Of a stretch of DNA of 20,845 nt, positions 1-7,644 are shown in pieces. A program made the position numbers and the translations under genes. The notes under the pieces were generated by a model. The model was not told the origin of the DNA, made no database searches, and saw only the letters and a list, made by a program, of their open reading frames with translations. This DNA is from a virus, in IMG/VR virus record IMGVR_UViG_3300046653_000028, positions 1 to 20,845 of that record; one strand, written 5' to 3'. Positions within the stretch are counted from its first letter, which is position 1, and every line of letters starts with the position of its first letter.

Positions 1-830
1 GTGCCGGATAGGTCTGTCGTCTGGACCGTCTTGACGTAGGCTGTCCCGGACCAGCGATACAGCTCACCACCGTATACGATGGCGCTTGTCGACTTCGTTG
101 TGGGCAGGGCCCCAGTCACGAGTGACACCGGCTCGATGCCGGACGCGAATTTGGTAGTGGTTATGGCCGCGTCGGCGATCTGCGGCCCGATTATCGTGCC
201 GGATAGGTCTGTCGTCTGGACCGTCTTGACGTAGGCTGTCCCGGACCAGCGATACAGCTCACCACCGTACACGATGGCGCTTGTCGATTTCGTTGTGGGC
301 AGCGATCCAGTAGCTATCGTGATCGGCTCTATGCCAGAGGCAAACTTCGTCAGGGTGAGAGCCGCATCCGCTATTTGCGCTGATGCGATGGTTCCCGACA
401 GATCTGTCGTTGCGACTGTCGCAACATAGGTCGATCCGTTCCAGCGATATATCTTTCCGGTGCCCGTGAGGAAGATCGTACTGGTGGATTTGGCGGTCGG
501 GACCGTCGTGCCCGTGACAATCGTTACCGGCTCGATACCTGCGGCGAATTTCGCCGTGGTGAGAGAGGCATCAGCGATCTGCGCGGCGATTATCGACCCA
601 GTAAGATCGCTGGTGTCGATCTTGATTTTGTATTGCCCTGACGCGGTGTCCCAGGTGTATTGCTTACACGTCACGGTCCAGAATATCGTGTTTGTGATCT
701 TCGTGGTCGGCAGTGCCGCGCCCGTGACTACCTTGATCGCTTCCATGCCAGCGATGAACTTCGCGAGCGGATCAATCGTACCATCGGCGATCTTGTCGTT
801 TGTGATGTAACCGTCGGGTACTGGATCGTT
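1..830 (-). repeat. Tandem protein-coding repeats in the tip protein
   Basis: Five related units are visible in frame. Each carries an IAD motif, a KFASGIEP-like motif, a TVPT/LPTTKST-like motif, a YRW-like motif and a TTDLSGT motif. The spacing between successive IAD codons falls from 213 to 204 to 195 bases toward the C-terminus. The two leftmost blocks, 1-107 and 196-302, differ at only two bases (75/270 and 93/288). Both differences are synonymous (Val and Lys codons). Beyond base 107 of each unit the copies diverge sharply. The array continues past the window edge. Because all lengths are multiples of three and the frame stays open, this is a protein repeat and not a CRISPR or a non-coding satellite. 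Confidence 0.9.
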
Positions 831-3188
831 CGCCAACCGCGTGATGGTTTCATCGTCCACGGCGCGGCGCACCACTTGCGTCACGTGACCAGTGGCGACC
901 GACTCAGCCATTGCGCGCGATGTAATCTTCGGATCCCACGCGGGGATCGTGCCACCGTCTGCTTGCAGCTCTGGCGCATACGGAACGCAGGTAAGATGCA
1001 CCGTTTGGTCGGCCTTCTGGGCAATCCCCGTTACCAGCGCCGCAAGCGTCTCTTTGCCAGCTATACCAAATACGCAGTGATTCCCCGCTACTGGCGCCTG
1101 ATCTGGAGAAAGAGGCGTGGACAACACCAGCGTGTCGGTGTTTCCGGCCACGGTGACGATCTGCAAAAGCCCTACCGATGATCCGCGCTGTGGCTTCAAA
1201 ACGTAGTTGGTACCGGCCTCCATCGGCACGATTTCGTCGATCACAAAGCCCGTGACATAGCCATCGCTAACTCGCGTCAACACCTGTTTTATCCGGGTTC
1301 CGCGAATGCCCACCAACATGCGGGTGTGGGCGACGTCCACGCGCGAACCCCACGGCGCTACGAGGCCTTCGCGGTCGCAATCCCACTCATAGGTTTCAGG
1401 ACGGTGCGTGCGGCTCTGGATATAGCGCCAGCCGTAGACATAGGCCTCAGCCGCGTCCGTCTTGGTATCGGTATGGATGGCCTCAATTGCCGAGGCGGTG
1501 CTGGCGTCGTAGCCATCGGCATAAACGGTGCGCACCTCTTTCTGATAGCCAGAAGCCGCATCGAAAAAACTGACGTTCACTGCATGTAGGGCCTCGGGAA
1601 ACACGATAGAGCCCGAGAAATTACACACGTTGCGGCCTGAGAACAGCTGCACAGGTGCGGTGCGCTCATTGTCGATGGAGACGGTCAGCTGGCCTTCGTC
1701 CCACGGCGTTCCCAACGCCTGACCGGAAAGCGCCACCAGCGTCATCACCTGTTCGACACTCATCTCGGTATCGATGACCGTGTCGCACTTCCATCCCTTC
1801 ACCGCGCAGGTTTCGGCAAAGGCACCGATATTTGCGACATTGAAGCGACCGATCAGCGGGCGTGCGTTAGCTGGACCCCGAGCGATCCAGGAGAGCTGAT
1901 CTGCGGGATTGCTGGAGGCATCCTGTCCGGTGAACTCTCCCGCTGTTGCATTCCAGGTTGGAATTAGCGCCTCAACGATGCCGTTCAATTCGGCGATCTG
2001 ACCATTGAGCTGATTTGTGGCGCGGATGCGCAAGGCTGTTAGGGCGAAGTTATCGCCGATTACTGGCAGACCTTCGCCGAACGAGCGCATGCAGGTCCAA
2101 AACACTTGATCTTGCAGGCGCGGATAATTGTCACCAGCATCCGGCCAAACTCGCAGGATCTGCACATCATACTGCCCCTTGGCGACAGCCCATGAGATGT
2201 TGCGGCGGAACGGCTGCGCTTTGGCTTCCAGATATTTTATGACACCCGCATCTCCGACTGGGGCATCGATCCACGTAGCTGTATCGATAGGGCGATACTG
2301 GATATGCATATCGCATCGCGCTTCATCCTTGCCGTTCCACGCCAGACCGTTCGGCCACGCAAGATCGATACTGATCTCGGTCGTATCGACCTGGGTCTGT
2401 CGTGTAACCCAGCCGTTGTCATGAACGAGTTGGAGAGTGCCATAGGTGTCTTCGCGCACCACACGGTTGTAAAGTGATGGAAAGGGATCGGATGGCTGTA
2501 ATCGGTGCTGCACCTCAACGTCATTGAAAATACTGAGCGGCGTCTCGCCGATCCTAAGGTCGCTGAGGCGGACGGGTCCGACGCTCCATTGCACCAACAT
2601 GCGCAAGTAGACATCGTCGCCGACCGTTTCCGTCCAAGTTGACGCCGCCAGTCCTGGAACCACGCGCCGCTTGCCCAACACGACGGGGCAAATGCCATCA
2701 GGGTTCGCATTATTTGATGATCCCGAGATGCCGTAGGTGCTTGCGCCACCAGAGCGTCCACCACCCAAAAGACGCGACACTAGGCTTCCTGCCATGCCAA
2801 GCGCGGCGCTTTCAGTCATCGCGACAAGGCCAAATATCGCCTGGGCGGCGGCAAGCGAGGAGATACCGAAGGCCGAGGTGATTGTGGCTGTGATCGAGGC
2901 AGGCGCTAGAGCCGCCACGATGTAGGAGATCGCCATCGCGATGGTTTCATACTGCGGCGTCGGGTAGAGCAGCACATAATCGCCCGCAAGCGGCACGATG
3001 GTCTCGCGCTCATCAGGCAGGACTTCAGCCCGATTGACATAGGTTCGTAGGCGTCCCAGTTCGTCGCACTCGATAAGCCCGGCTTCAACCGCGCGATCGA
3101 CTATATCCGCCAGTGTCAACGGTTCGGCGATATCGAGCGTCTTGCGGCGGCCGCCGATGGGAGCGGCTATCTGGACGGTGATGGTCAT
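1..3188 (-). CDS. TipJ / lambda J-type host-specificity tail tip protein (3' end outside window)
   Basis: The reading frame runs open from the ATG at 3188 to the left edge with no stop, about 1062 codons, so the C-terminus is missing. The start overlaps the preceding stop as ATGA. The first 60 residues or so look like a small ubiquitin-like or sulfur-carrier-like region, followed by an Ala/Ile-rich hydrophobic stretch (about 85-145). Then comes the family's characteristic segment with ICPVVLGKRRV near residue 166. The middle part (about 180-780) is a long beta-rich, J-like body. From about residue 800 the protein becomes a tandem array of roughly 65-71-residue units. By family knowledge, such proteins form the tip of non-contractile tails and contact the host receptor. 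The NlpC/P60 and DUF1833 genes just upstream are its usual neighbours. The frame was checked at four points across the gene and no frameshift was seen. Confidence 0.88.
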   Translation of the reverse strand, partial: MTITVQIAAPIGGRRKTLDIAEPLTLADIVDRAVEAGLIECDELGRLRTYVNRAEVLPDERETIVPLAGDYVLLYPTPQYETIAMAISYIVAALAPASITATITSAFGISSLAAAQAIFGLVAMTESAALGMAGSLVSRLLGGGRSGGASTYGISGSSNNANPDGICPVVLGKRRVVPGLAASTWTETVGDDVYLRMLVQWSVGPVRLSDLRIGETPLSIFNDVEVQHRLQPSDPFPSLYNRVVREDTYGTLQLVHDNGWVTRQTQVDTTEISIDLAWPNGLAWNGKDEARCDMHIQYRPIDTATWIDAPVGDAGVIKYLEAKAQPFRRNISWAVAKGQYDVQILRVWPDAGDNYPRLQDQVFWTCMRSFGEGLPVIGDNFALTALRIRATNQLNGQIAELNGIVEALIPTWNATAGEFTGQDASSNPADQLSWIARGPANARPLIGRFNVANIGAFAETCAVKGWKCDTVIDTEMSVEQVMTLVALSGQALGTPWDEGQLTVSIDNERTAPVQLFSGRNVCNFSGSIVFPEALHAVNVSFFDAASGYQKEVRTVYADGYDASTASAIEAIHTDTKTDAAEAYVYGWRYIQSRTHRPETYEWDCDREGLVAPWGSRVDVAHTRMLVGIRGTRIKQVLTRVSDGYVTGFVIDEIVPMEAGTNYVLKPQRGSSVGLLQIVTVAGNTDTLVLSTPLSPDQAPVAGNHCVFGIAGKETLAALVTGIAQKADQTVHLTCVPYAPELQADGGTIPAWDPKITSRAMAESVATGHVTQVVRRAVDDETITRLANDPVPDGYITNDKIADGTIDPLAKFIAGMEAIKVVTGAALPTTKITNTIFWTVTCKQYTWDTASGQYKIKIDTSDLTGSIIAAQIADASLTTAKFAAGIEPVTIVTGTTVPTAKSTSTIFLTGTGKIYRWNGSTYVATVATTDLSGTIASAQIADAALTLTKFASGIEPITIATGSLPTTKSTSAIVYGGELYRWSGTAYVKTVQTTDLSGTIIGPQIADAAITTTKFASGIEPVSLVTGALPTTKSTSAIVYGGELYRWSGTAYVKTVQTTDLSG

Positions 3189-3367
3189 AGCCGCTCCCCA
3201 AACCCAGCGACGAAGGCGCTAGGGGCAAAGGAGTGAAACGGCACGATCACCGTTAGATTGACATCGCCTTCGAACACATCCGTCCAGGTCGAGGCTGCAA
3301 GTTTTGGCATCACGCGGCGTTTGCCAAGAACAACCGGACAGATGACATTTGGTTTCGCGCTGCTCAT
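3185..3367 (-). CDS. Mosaic 60-residue mini-gene (TipJ-like piece plus NlpC-like tail)
   Basis: This is an ORF with an ATG at 3367 overlapping the NlpC stop as ATGA. Its own stop overlaps the TipJ start in the same ATGA way. Residues 8-37 match TipJ around its residue 166: 22 of 30 are identical, including ICPVVLGKRRV and LAASTWT. Residues 39-60 match the C-terminus of the neighbouring NlpC protein: 16 of 22 are identical, including TVIVPF and the final ERL. No catalytic residue of NlpC is present. The joined order (tip segment, then NlpC end) is the reverse of the gene order, as expected at a tandem-duplication junction. It is probably a recombination remnant that has kept its frame and overlaps. 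It could still be translated, because coupling on both sides is preserved. Confidence 0.5.
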   Translation of the reverse strand: MSSAKPNVICPVVLGKRRVMPKLAASTWTDVFEGDVNLTVIVPFHSFAPSAFVAGFGERL

Positions 3368-3792
3368 AACCGCTCCCAGAACCCAGCTATGAACGCCCCG
3401 TGGGAGAACGAACGGAACGGAACAATGACCGTGCCGCCGATAGCGTTTTTCTGGACGTGCAGCATCTCGCTATCATTCAGAACCAAACCGACGTGATAGA
3501 GGCGCGGCTCCTCCGCTACACCACGCTTGTCAAAGCCAACTACACAGCCTTCCAAAGGGGCCGTCAGGCGCATCCATTCTCCGATGACCAGAGAGGTGAC
3601 AGCTTCAACATTGGTCTTGTCGTAGCTCGCAAGGCGCGCATAGACCTCTTCATAGCTCGGCCAATCTTTGCCCAGATCGTTCCTGGCAATCCATTGCACC
3701 AAGCCCCAACAGTCCCAGCCATCAGGCGTTGCGCCCCGCTCCAGGAACGGCACGCCCACATATTTTGCGCATTGCGCTTTGAGAGTGCCCAT
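3364..3792 (-). CDS. NlpC/P60-family tail peptidase (lambda gpK-like)
   Basis: A 142-residue protein. The GWDCWGLVQW motif places the likely catalytic Cys at residue 28. YHVGLVL (His near 100) and LHV (His near 112) complete the Cys-His-His pattern typical of NlpC/P60 endopeptidases. In tailed phages these enzymes sit at the tail tip and cleave peptidoglycan cross-links during DNA entry, or process tail components. The start is taken at the ATG at 3792, which gives a TGATG overlap with the DUF1833 stop; a TTG one codon upstream (3795) is the alternative. The gene lies between DUF1833 and the tip protein, the normal place for this function. Its C-terminal 22 residues are duplicated in the following mini-gene. 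Confidence 0.85.
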   Translation of the reverse strand: MGTLKAQCAKYVGVPFLERGATPDGWDCWGLVQWIARNDLGKDWPSYEEVYARLASYDKTNVEAVTSLVIGEWMRLTAPLEGCVVGFDKRGVAEEPRLYHVGLVLNDSEMLHVQKNAIGGTVIVPFRSFSHGAFIAGFWERL

Positions 3793-4265
3793 CAATAGAC
3801 GAGCCCCGGATGGGTCTTGCGTGTGAAGCGGTATTGTGAAAACGGCTCGCGCGTCAGGTCTGGCATCCCCAAACTGACATCAATGCTGTCGTCATAATGT
3901 GCGTCGAGAAAGACCAGACCCGGCCATGTCTTCTCGACAATGTCGGGGGCGGACGCAAACACCAGCTCCCAGCTTGCTTGTGGGGGCTCGCTCGTGCCAG
4001 CCGCCGTGCGCAGGACCGTGATGATCTCACCGCTGATGTTCTCAATCCGAAGCCGCGCGGGCTGCACGCCGTCTTTTGTCTGTTCTGGAGGCGTTAACTC
4101 GAAGGGAGCAAACCGATATGTCACCCCCCGAGAAACAAAGTCCTCACCGTTCAGCACCAGTCGGATCGGCTGATCGAGGCTGGCATGGGTGATGGTTAGC
4201 AGCGCCAAACGCGGGTCGGCGCTCACATCCTGGTTAGCGTCTGTGGCAAAATATTCGCTTACCAT
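3792..4265 (-). CDS. DUF1833-family minor tail protein (lambda gpL-like position)
   Basis: A 157-residue protein resembling the DUF1833 family of siphophage minor tail proteins. The family resemblance lies in the N-terminal LLTITHASLDQPIRLVLNG-like stretch, a YRFAPFELTPPEQ-like stretch, and the LRIENI and ARL motifs. It probably adopts a tail-hub or distal-tail beta fold, by analogy with the lambda gpL position just before the NlpC protein; this is inferred from gene order. The ATG at 4265 overlaps the upstream stop by 7 bases. It is preceded by GAGGTGG at a workable distance for ribosome binding. No membrane segment or signal peptide is seen. Confidence 0.75.
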   Translation of the reverse strand: MVSEYFATDANQDVSADPRLALLTITHASLDQPIRLVLNGEDFVSRGVTYRFAPFELTPPEQTKDGVQPARLRIENISGEIITVLRTAAGTSEPPQASWELVFASAPDIVEKTWPGLVFLDAHYDDSIDVSLGMPDLTREPFSQYRFTRKTHPGLVY

Positions 4266-4618
4266 GCGTCCACCTCAAGGGTGACCGTCACCATAAAGTA
4301 GGGAGAGTTTTCTGCGGTAGCAGGCTCACTACCGATGATAAACCGCGCATTCACAATCGCGCGCGTGAAGGGTTGCGTAAAGGTGAACCATGCACCGCCA
4401 CCCGCTCCGCCATTCGGATCAGCAGCAAATGATTGAAGGTTGGCCTCTTCCGTCTTTGTGCATTTGTAGACGAGCGTGACACGTGACAGAGCAGCGGTTG
4501 TCGTCATGCTCTGTTTGGCCGGGCCCTCATCCACCTCAAAGCGCCGCCCCCGGCGACCGGGAGCGCGAGAAAATCCCTTGAACAACGGTTCGGGAAGGTT
4601 AGCGGGCCACGCGGTCAT
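4259..4618 (-). CDS. Minor tail protein, gpM-like by position and layout
   Basis: A protein of 119 residues if translated from the ATG at 4618, which forms a TGATG overlap with the tape-measure stop. A GTG at 4621 would add one residue. The sequence starts with a short Pro-rich segment, then an RRGRRFEVDEGPAKQ stretch. It continues with a TLVYKCTKTEEANLQSF-like helix region, a Gly-rich turn, WFTFTQP, and a terminal beta strand ending in VTLEVDAW. This layout (basic start, conserved aromatic FxF near the middle, closing strand) resembles lambda gpM-type distal tail proteins. I base the call mainly on position directly after the tape measure. No residue-level match to a named family is certain. 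Confidence 0.55.
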   Translation of the reverse strand: MTAWPANLPEPLFKGFSRAPGRRGRRFEVDEGPAKQSMTTTAALSRVTLVYKCTKTEEANLQSFAADPNGGAGGGAWFTFTQPFTRAIVNARFIIGSEPATAENSPYFMVTVTLEVDAW

Positions 4619-7600
4619 CACTGCCTCCGCGTGAGAAGCGGAGAGGCGCCATAGCGCTTAAGCGCCTTATCCGCAGAACCAGCCTCGATACTTGACGCCA
4701 CGGCCTTGCCTAAGTCGCGCCGCAGATCAACGCGCATCGTGTTCGATGATGGATCATATTGCTGGCTTACCTGCATCGGTTCGCCATGGTTATGGACTTC
4801 GACCTTGGGAGCTGGGTTCCCCGTCGTGCCGCTTGACCCGCTTGCCTGCACCGGCAAAAGGTTGACCACGGGACGCGACTGCAATTGCTGATAGGCCGCG
4901 ATCATGCGGTCCGTCGAATTAGCCTGCGCTGCCGTTTCAACACGCTCGCCAACCTGGAGGATCGCGGGGACTTCGCCCTGCTTGATCACCTTGTCGATGC
5001 CGGTGTGGTAGCGGGGAGCGGCGTAATAGAGAGCGAGCGGAACATCACGCATCATGGCGGCAGAGCCAGCGCGTCCGCCACCGTGATGCACACCAGCGCT
5101 TACACCAAATATGCTGCCAAGGCCGCTAAGAGCACTATCCATAAAGCCGAGCGCACTGTTACCAATGCTATTCACGCTGGTGGCGAGATAGCGCTGATAC
5201 GCCATTTTCAGGAACTGGTCTTCGACAAAGCTTGCGAGGCTTCCAATGCTCAGCTTGCCGGATTTGGCGAATGCGAGGAATTCATCCTCACCTTGCTGCG
5301 CCCAGCCCTTGATGAAGCCCTCGCTCTGAGAGGCGAAATCGCTATAAGAGCGAAGTACCTCTTGGTTGGCGCGGATGACGCCAGAGGCCCAGTCACGACG
5401 ATTGCGAAGATCTTCGTCATCCGCCTCTTTCAGACTGTGACTGAAGGCCATGTCCAACTTTGCTTGAGCTGCGTCGTAGCCCTCAGTTGGCTCTCCTTTG
5501 TCCTTCGCCAAATTCTTCCCGGCGGCAAGATCCTTGCTGAGCCTTACATAGTGGTCGTTTGCCTTTTTCCGAAGAGCCTCTTGGCGAGCATTTTGTAGTG
5601 CATCATCCATATAGCCGCTGGCGGAACCGATCTGCTGGTCAGCTTCCTGCATTGCAGAGAGCGCCTTGTCAGCTATGAGTTGATTTTTCTTTGCCTCGGT
5701 GAGTTTGTCGATGGTGTCTGTCAGCTGCTGGACAGCCTTGCCGTGTGCGAAACTAAGCTCGGTCGTATAAGACAGCGACGCCTTTGCGATTTCCTGCTGA
5801 TCGTTGAAGGCCTCTAGCGCAACTGAGCCCTGTTGATAGGCTTCAGTCCGGCCAACGGCACTGGCGGTTTCGAGATTAGCCTGCGCGATCGCCTGACCAG
5901 AACCGGCGATCAGTTGCTTGATTTTTTCGTAATGCTGTTTTTCGACCTCATTGAGTGCCCGCATCGCATCGGCGCGCTCTTTTGTGACCTTTGTGATTTC
6001 CGCGCCAACAGCGGCGAGCGCCTTTTCTTTACTGACAGTATTGCCGTTAGCGTCGGTGGCAGTGATGCCTTTGGAATAAGCCGCCTCGATGCGGGCCTTC
6101 TGGGAATTAAGATCGCGGAGCTTTTGATCGTAGGGGTTGGTCGTGTAGCCGTTCACGAGGCCGCTAATGGCCACAGCTTCTGTATTGCGCGCTTCGATGT
6201 TTTTATCAGCTTTGGCTTTGCCCCCAGCGTCAGCGATTTTTTTATCAAGTGCCGCGATCAGACCGCGTAAATTTGCAATCTGTGTTGTTCGGTATCCATT
6301 GGGATTGTCTTTCAAAGCTCCGTCGAGTTGTTTTTGAAGAATATCTCGTTGCTCTTCAGGTGCAAATCCACGTGCATGATGGCCAATGCTTTCCCAAAAA
6401 TCGGAAGCCGCCTTGCTCGTCCAGTTCAACGCTTGTCCCCAAAGCGTCGTTTGATCGGTCGCATCCTTGAACCGTGCCGTCATGGCACCGATAATGACCT
6501 TATTTGCGTCCATTATCTTACCGCTTTCGGTCAAATCGCGGATCTGTTGCAGCGTAGCTTGATCGAACAGCCCATACTGCTGTGTCAGCTGCACGGCCCA
6601 TTCGTAGGGCTTCTGCATTCCCTCCGCAGCCTTCTGCGCGGCCTCGGGAACGCTGATACCCAGCACTGCGGCGTAGTCCTTAGACATGGCAGCGGCGGAG
6701 TTCCAAAGCGATTTATCAACATGTGCATCGGCAAAGCTCGCCTCGATTTCGCGAGCGGATCGTATGGAGACATTTGACGCTTTTGCGATATCACCAGTGA
6801 GCTTCAGATATTCCCCGCTAGTTCCCGCAACGGCCAAACTATGTGCTTGGAGCGTCACATTCAGTCCACCGATAGATGCCTCATAGCTCTGTTCTGCGGC
6901 GGCGAGGACGCCCACGGCGGCAGTTGCTGCGCCCGCAGCGGAAATCAGCGGAAATGCGCTGATAACTTCCGGGATCGCGGCAAGCGCAGCGCGGGTGCGA
7001 CCGATGATAGCCCTCGGCACGCCGCCTGCTTTACCGAGCTTGGCAAGATTGGCCTCAACACGACCCAATCCCATCGCGGCAGTCTCGGCTTCTATGTTCA
7101 TGCCACCGAGCGCAGCGCCAATTGCTATGGCGGCATCTTTTTCGGCAATCATGGCCGCAGTGCCCGTATTGGATGCTGCACGCGATAGGGCAAGTTGCAC
7201 CGAAGCTGCATTGACAGCCTCTGTGTATTCCAACTGGGTGATGGTGGCCGAGGCGAGCAATGTGCGGGCCTGGGCAATGGTGACGTTGTATTCAGTTTGC
7301 GCTGCCGCCATGGCGCGGACACGGTTGGTGACGGCTTCACCGGCAGCGGCTTGCTGCGTCAGCGCCACGATATCGGCCCGCTTGGTCTCAGCCCCGGCGG
7401 TGATGGCGGCATTAGCCATCACGGTGGCTTCGGTCTGCCCTTTGATCGCTATAGCGTTCGCGTTGAACTCCGCCGCCATGCCAGCGGCAGCGGCACCGGT
7501 TTCGACAATCTTGCGCTTGGTCTGGTCAAGGGCAACGGTTGTGCCTTCGGCAGCCGCAACGATGCCCTTGTTGTCGCCGGTCAGGACGAGGCGCGCGACC

Positions 7601-7620
7601 AGTGAGCCGGAACTGCTCAT
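4618..7620 (-). CDS. Tail tape measure protein (lambda gpH-like)
   Basis: A 1000-residue Ala/Gln/Lys-rich helical protein, the longest complete gene in the window. It fits the role of the rod that sets tail length and is expelled during DNA ejection. Residues 20-200 and 560-720 are coiled-coil-like. A hydrophobic segment lies near 211-243. The part around residues 330-410 (YGLFDQATLQQI, IDANKVIIGAMTARF-like, ALNWTSKAASDFW) resembles the lambda-family tape-measure middle domain. Residues about 770-850 (FIKGWAQQGEDEFL through MAYQRYLATSVNS) resemble the conserved C-terminal domain. The end is Gly/His-rich. It starts 24 bases after the GT stop with only a weak AAGGGG ribosome site and ends in a TGATG overlap with the next gene. 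It contains a run of seven A residues at 6243-6237 on the coding strand. Confidence 0.93.
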   Translation of the reverse strand: MSSSGSLVARLVLTGDNKGIVAAAEGTTVALDQTKRKIVETGAAAAGMAAEFNANAIAIKGQTEATVMANAAITAGAETKRADIVALTQQAAAGEAVTNRVRAMAAAQTEYNVTIAQARTLLASATITQLEYTEAVNAASVQLALSRAASNTGTAAMIAEKDAAIAIGAALGGMNIEAETAAMGLGRVEANLAKLGKAGGVPRAIIGRTRAALAAIPEVISAFPLISAAGAATAAVGVLAAAEQSYEASIGGLNVTLQAHSLAVAGTSGEYLKLTGDIAKASNVSIRSAREIEASFADAHVDKSLWNSAAAMSKDYAAVLGISVPEAAQKAAEGMQKPYEWAVQLTQQYGLFDQATLQQIRDLTESGKIMDANKVIIGAMTARFKDATDQTTLWGQALNWTSKAASDFWESIGHHARGFAPEEQRDILQKQLDGALKDNPNGYRTTQIANLRGLIAALDKKIADAGGKAKADKNIEARNTEAVAISGLVNGYTTNPYDQKLRDLNSQKARIEAAYSKGITATDANGNTVSKEKALAAVGAEITKVTKERADAMRALNEVEKQHYEKIKQLIAGSGQAIAQANLETASAVGRTEAYQQGSVALEAFNDQQEIAKASLSYTTELSFAHGKAVQQLTDTIDKLTEAKKNQLIADKALSAMQEADQQIGSASGYMDDALQNARQEALRKKANDHYVRLSKDLAAGKNLAKDKGEPTEGYDAAQAKLDMAFSHSLKEADDEDLRNRRDWASGVIRANQEVLRSYSDFASQSEGFIKGWAQQGEDEFLAFAKSGKLSIGSLASFVEDQFLKMAYQRYLATSVNSIGNSALGFMDSALSGLGSIFGVSAGVHHGGGRAGSAAMMRDVPLALYYAAPRYHTGIDKVIKQGEVPAILQVGERVETAAQANSTDRMIAAYQQLQSRPVVNLLPVQASGSSGTTGNPAPKVEVHNHGEPMQVSQQYDPSSNTMRVDLRRDLGKAVASSIEAGSADKALKRYGASPLLTRRQ

Positions 7621-7644
7621 GCGCCCGCCCCTTCAAAGATCATT

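Noticed and set aside
1-400. Direct repeats at the left edge as a CRISPR array or an att duplication
   Set aside because: The unit is 195 bases, has no spacers, and lies fully in frame within the tip protein.
2237-2764. Minus-strand ORF of 175 codons inside the tip gene
   Set aside because: It is in another phase than the open tip frame from 3188 and has a Trp/Cys/Arg-rich shadow composition.
4885-5598. Plus-strand ORF of 237 codons opposite the tape measure
   Set aside because: Antisense shadow of a clearly coding frame.
6237-6243. Run of seven A residues in the tape-measure message as a second frameshift site
   Set aside because: It lies well inside one long uninterrupted frame, and I see no overlapping open frame that a shift would join to a recognisable domain.
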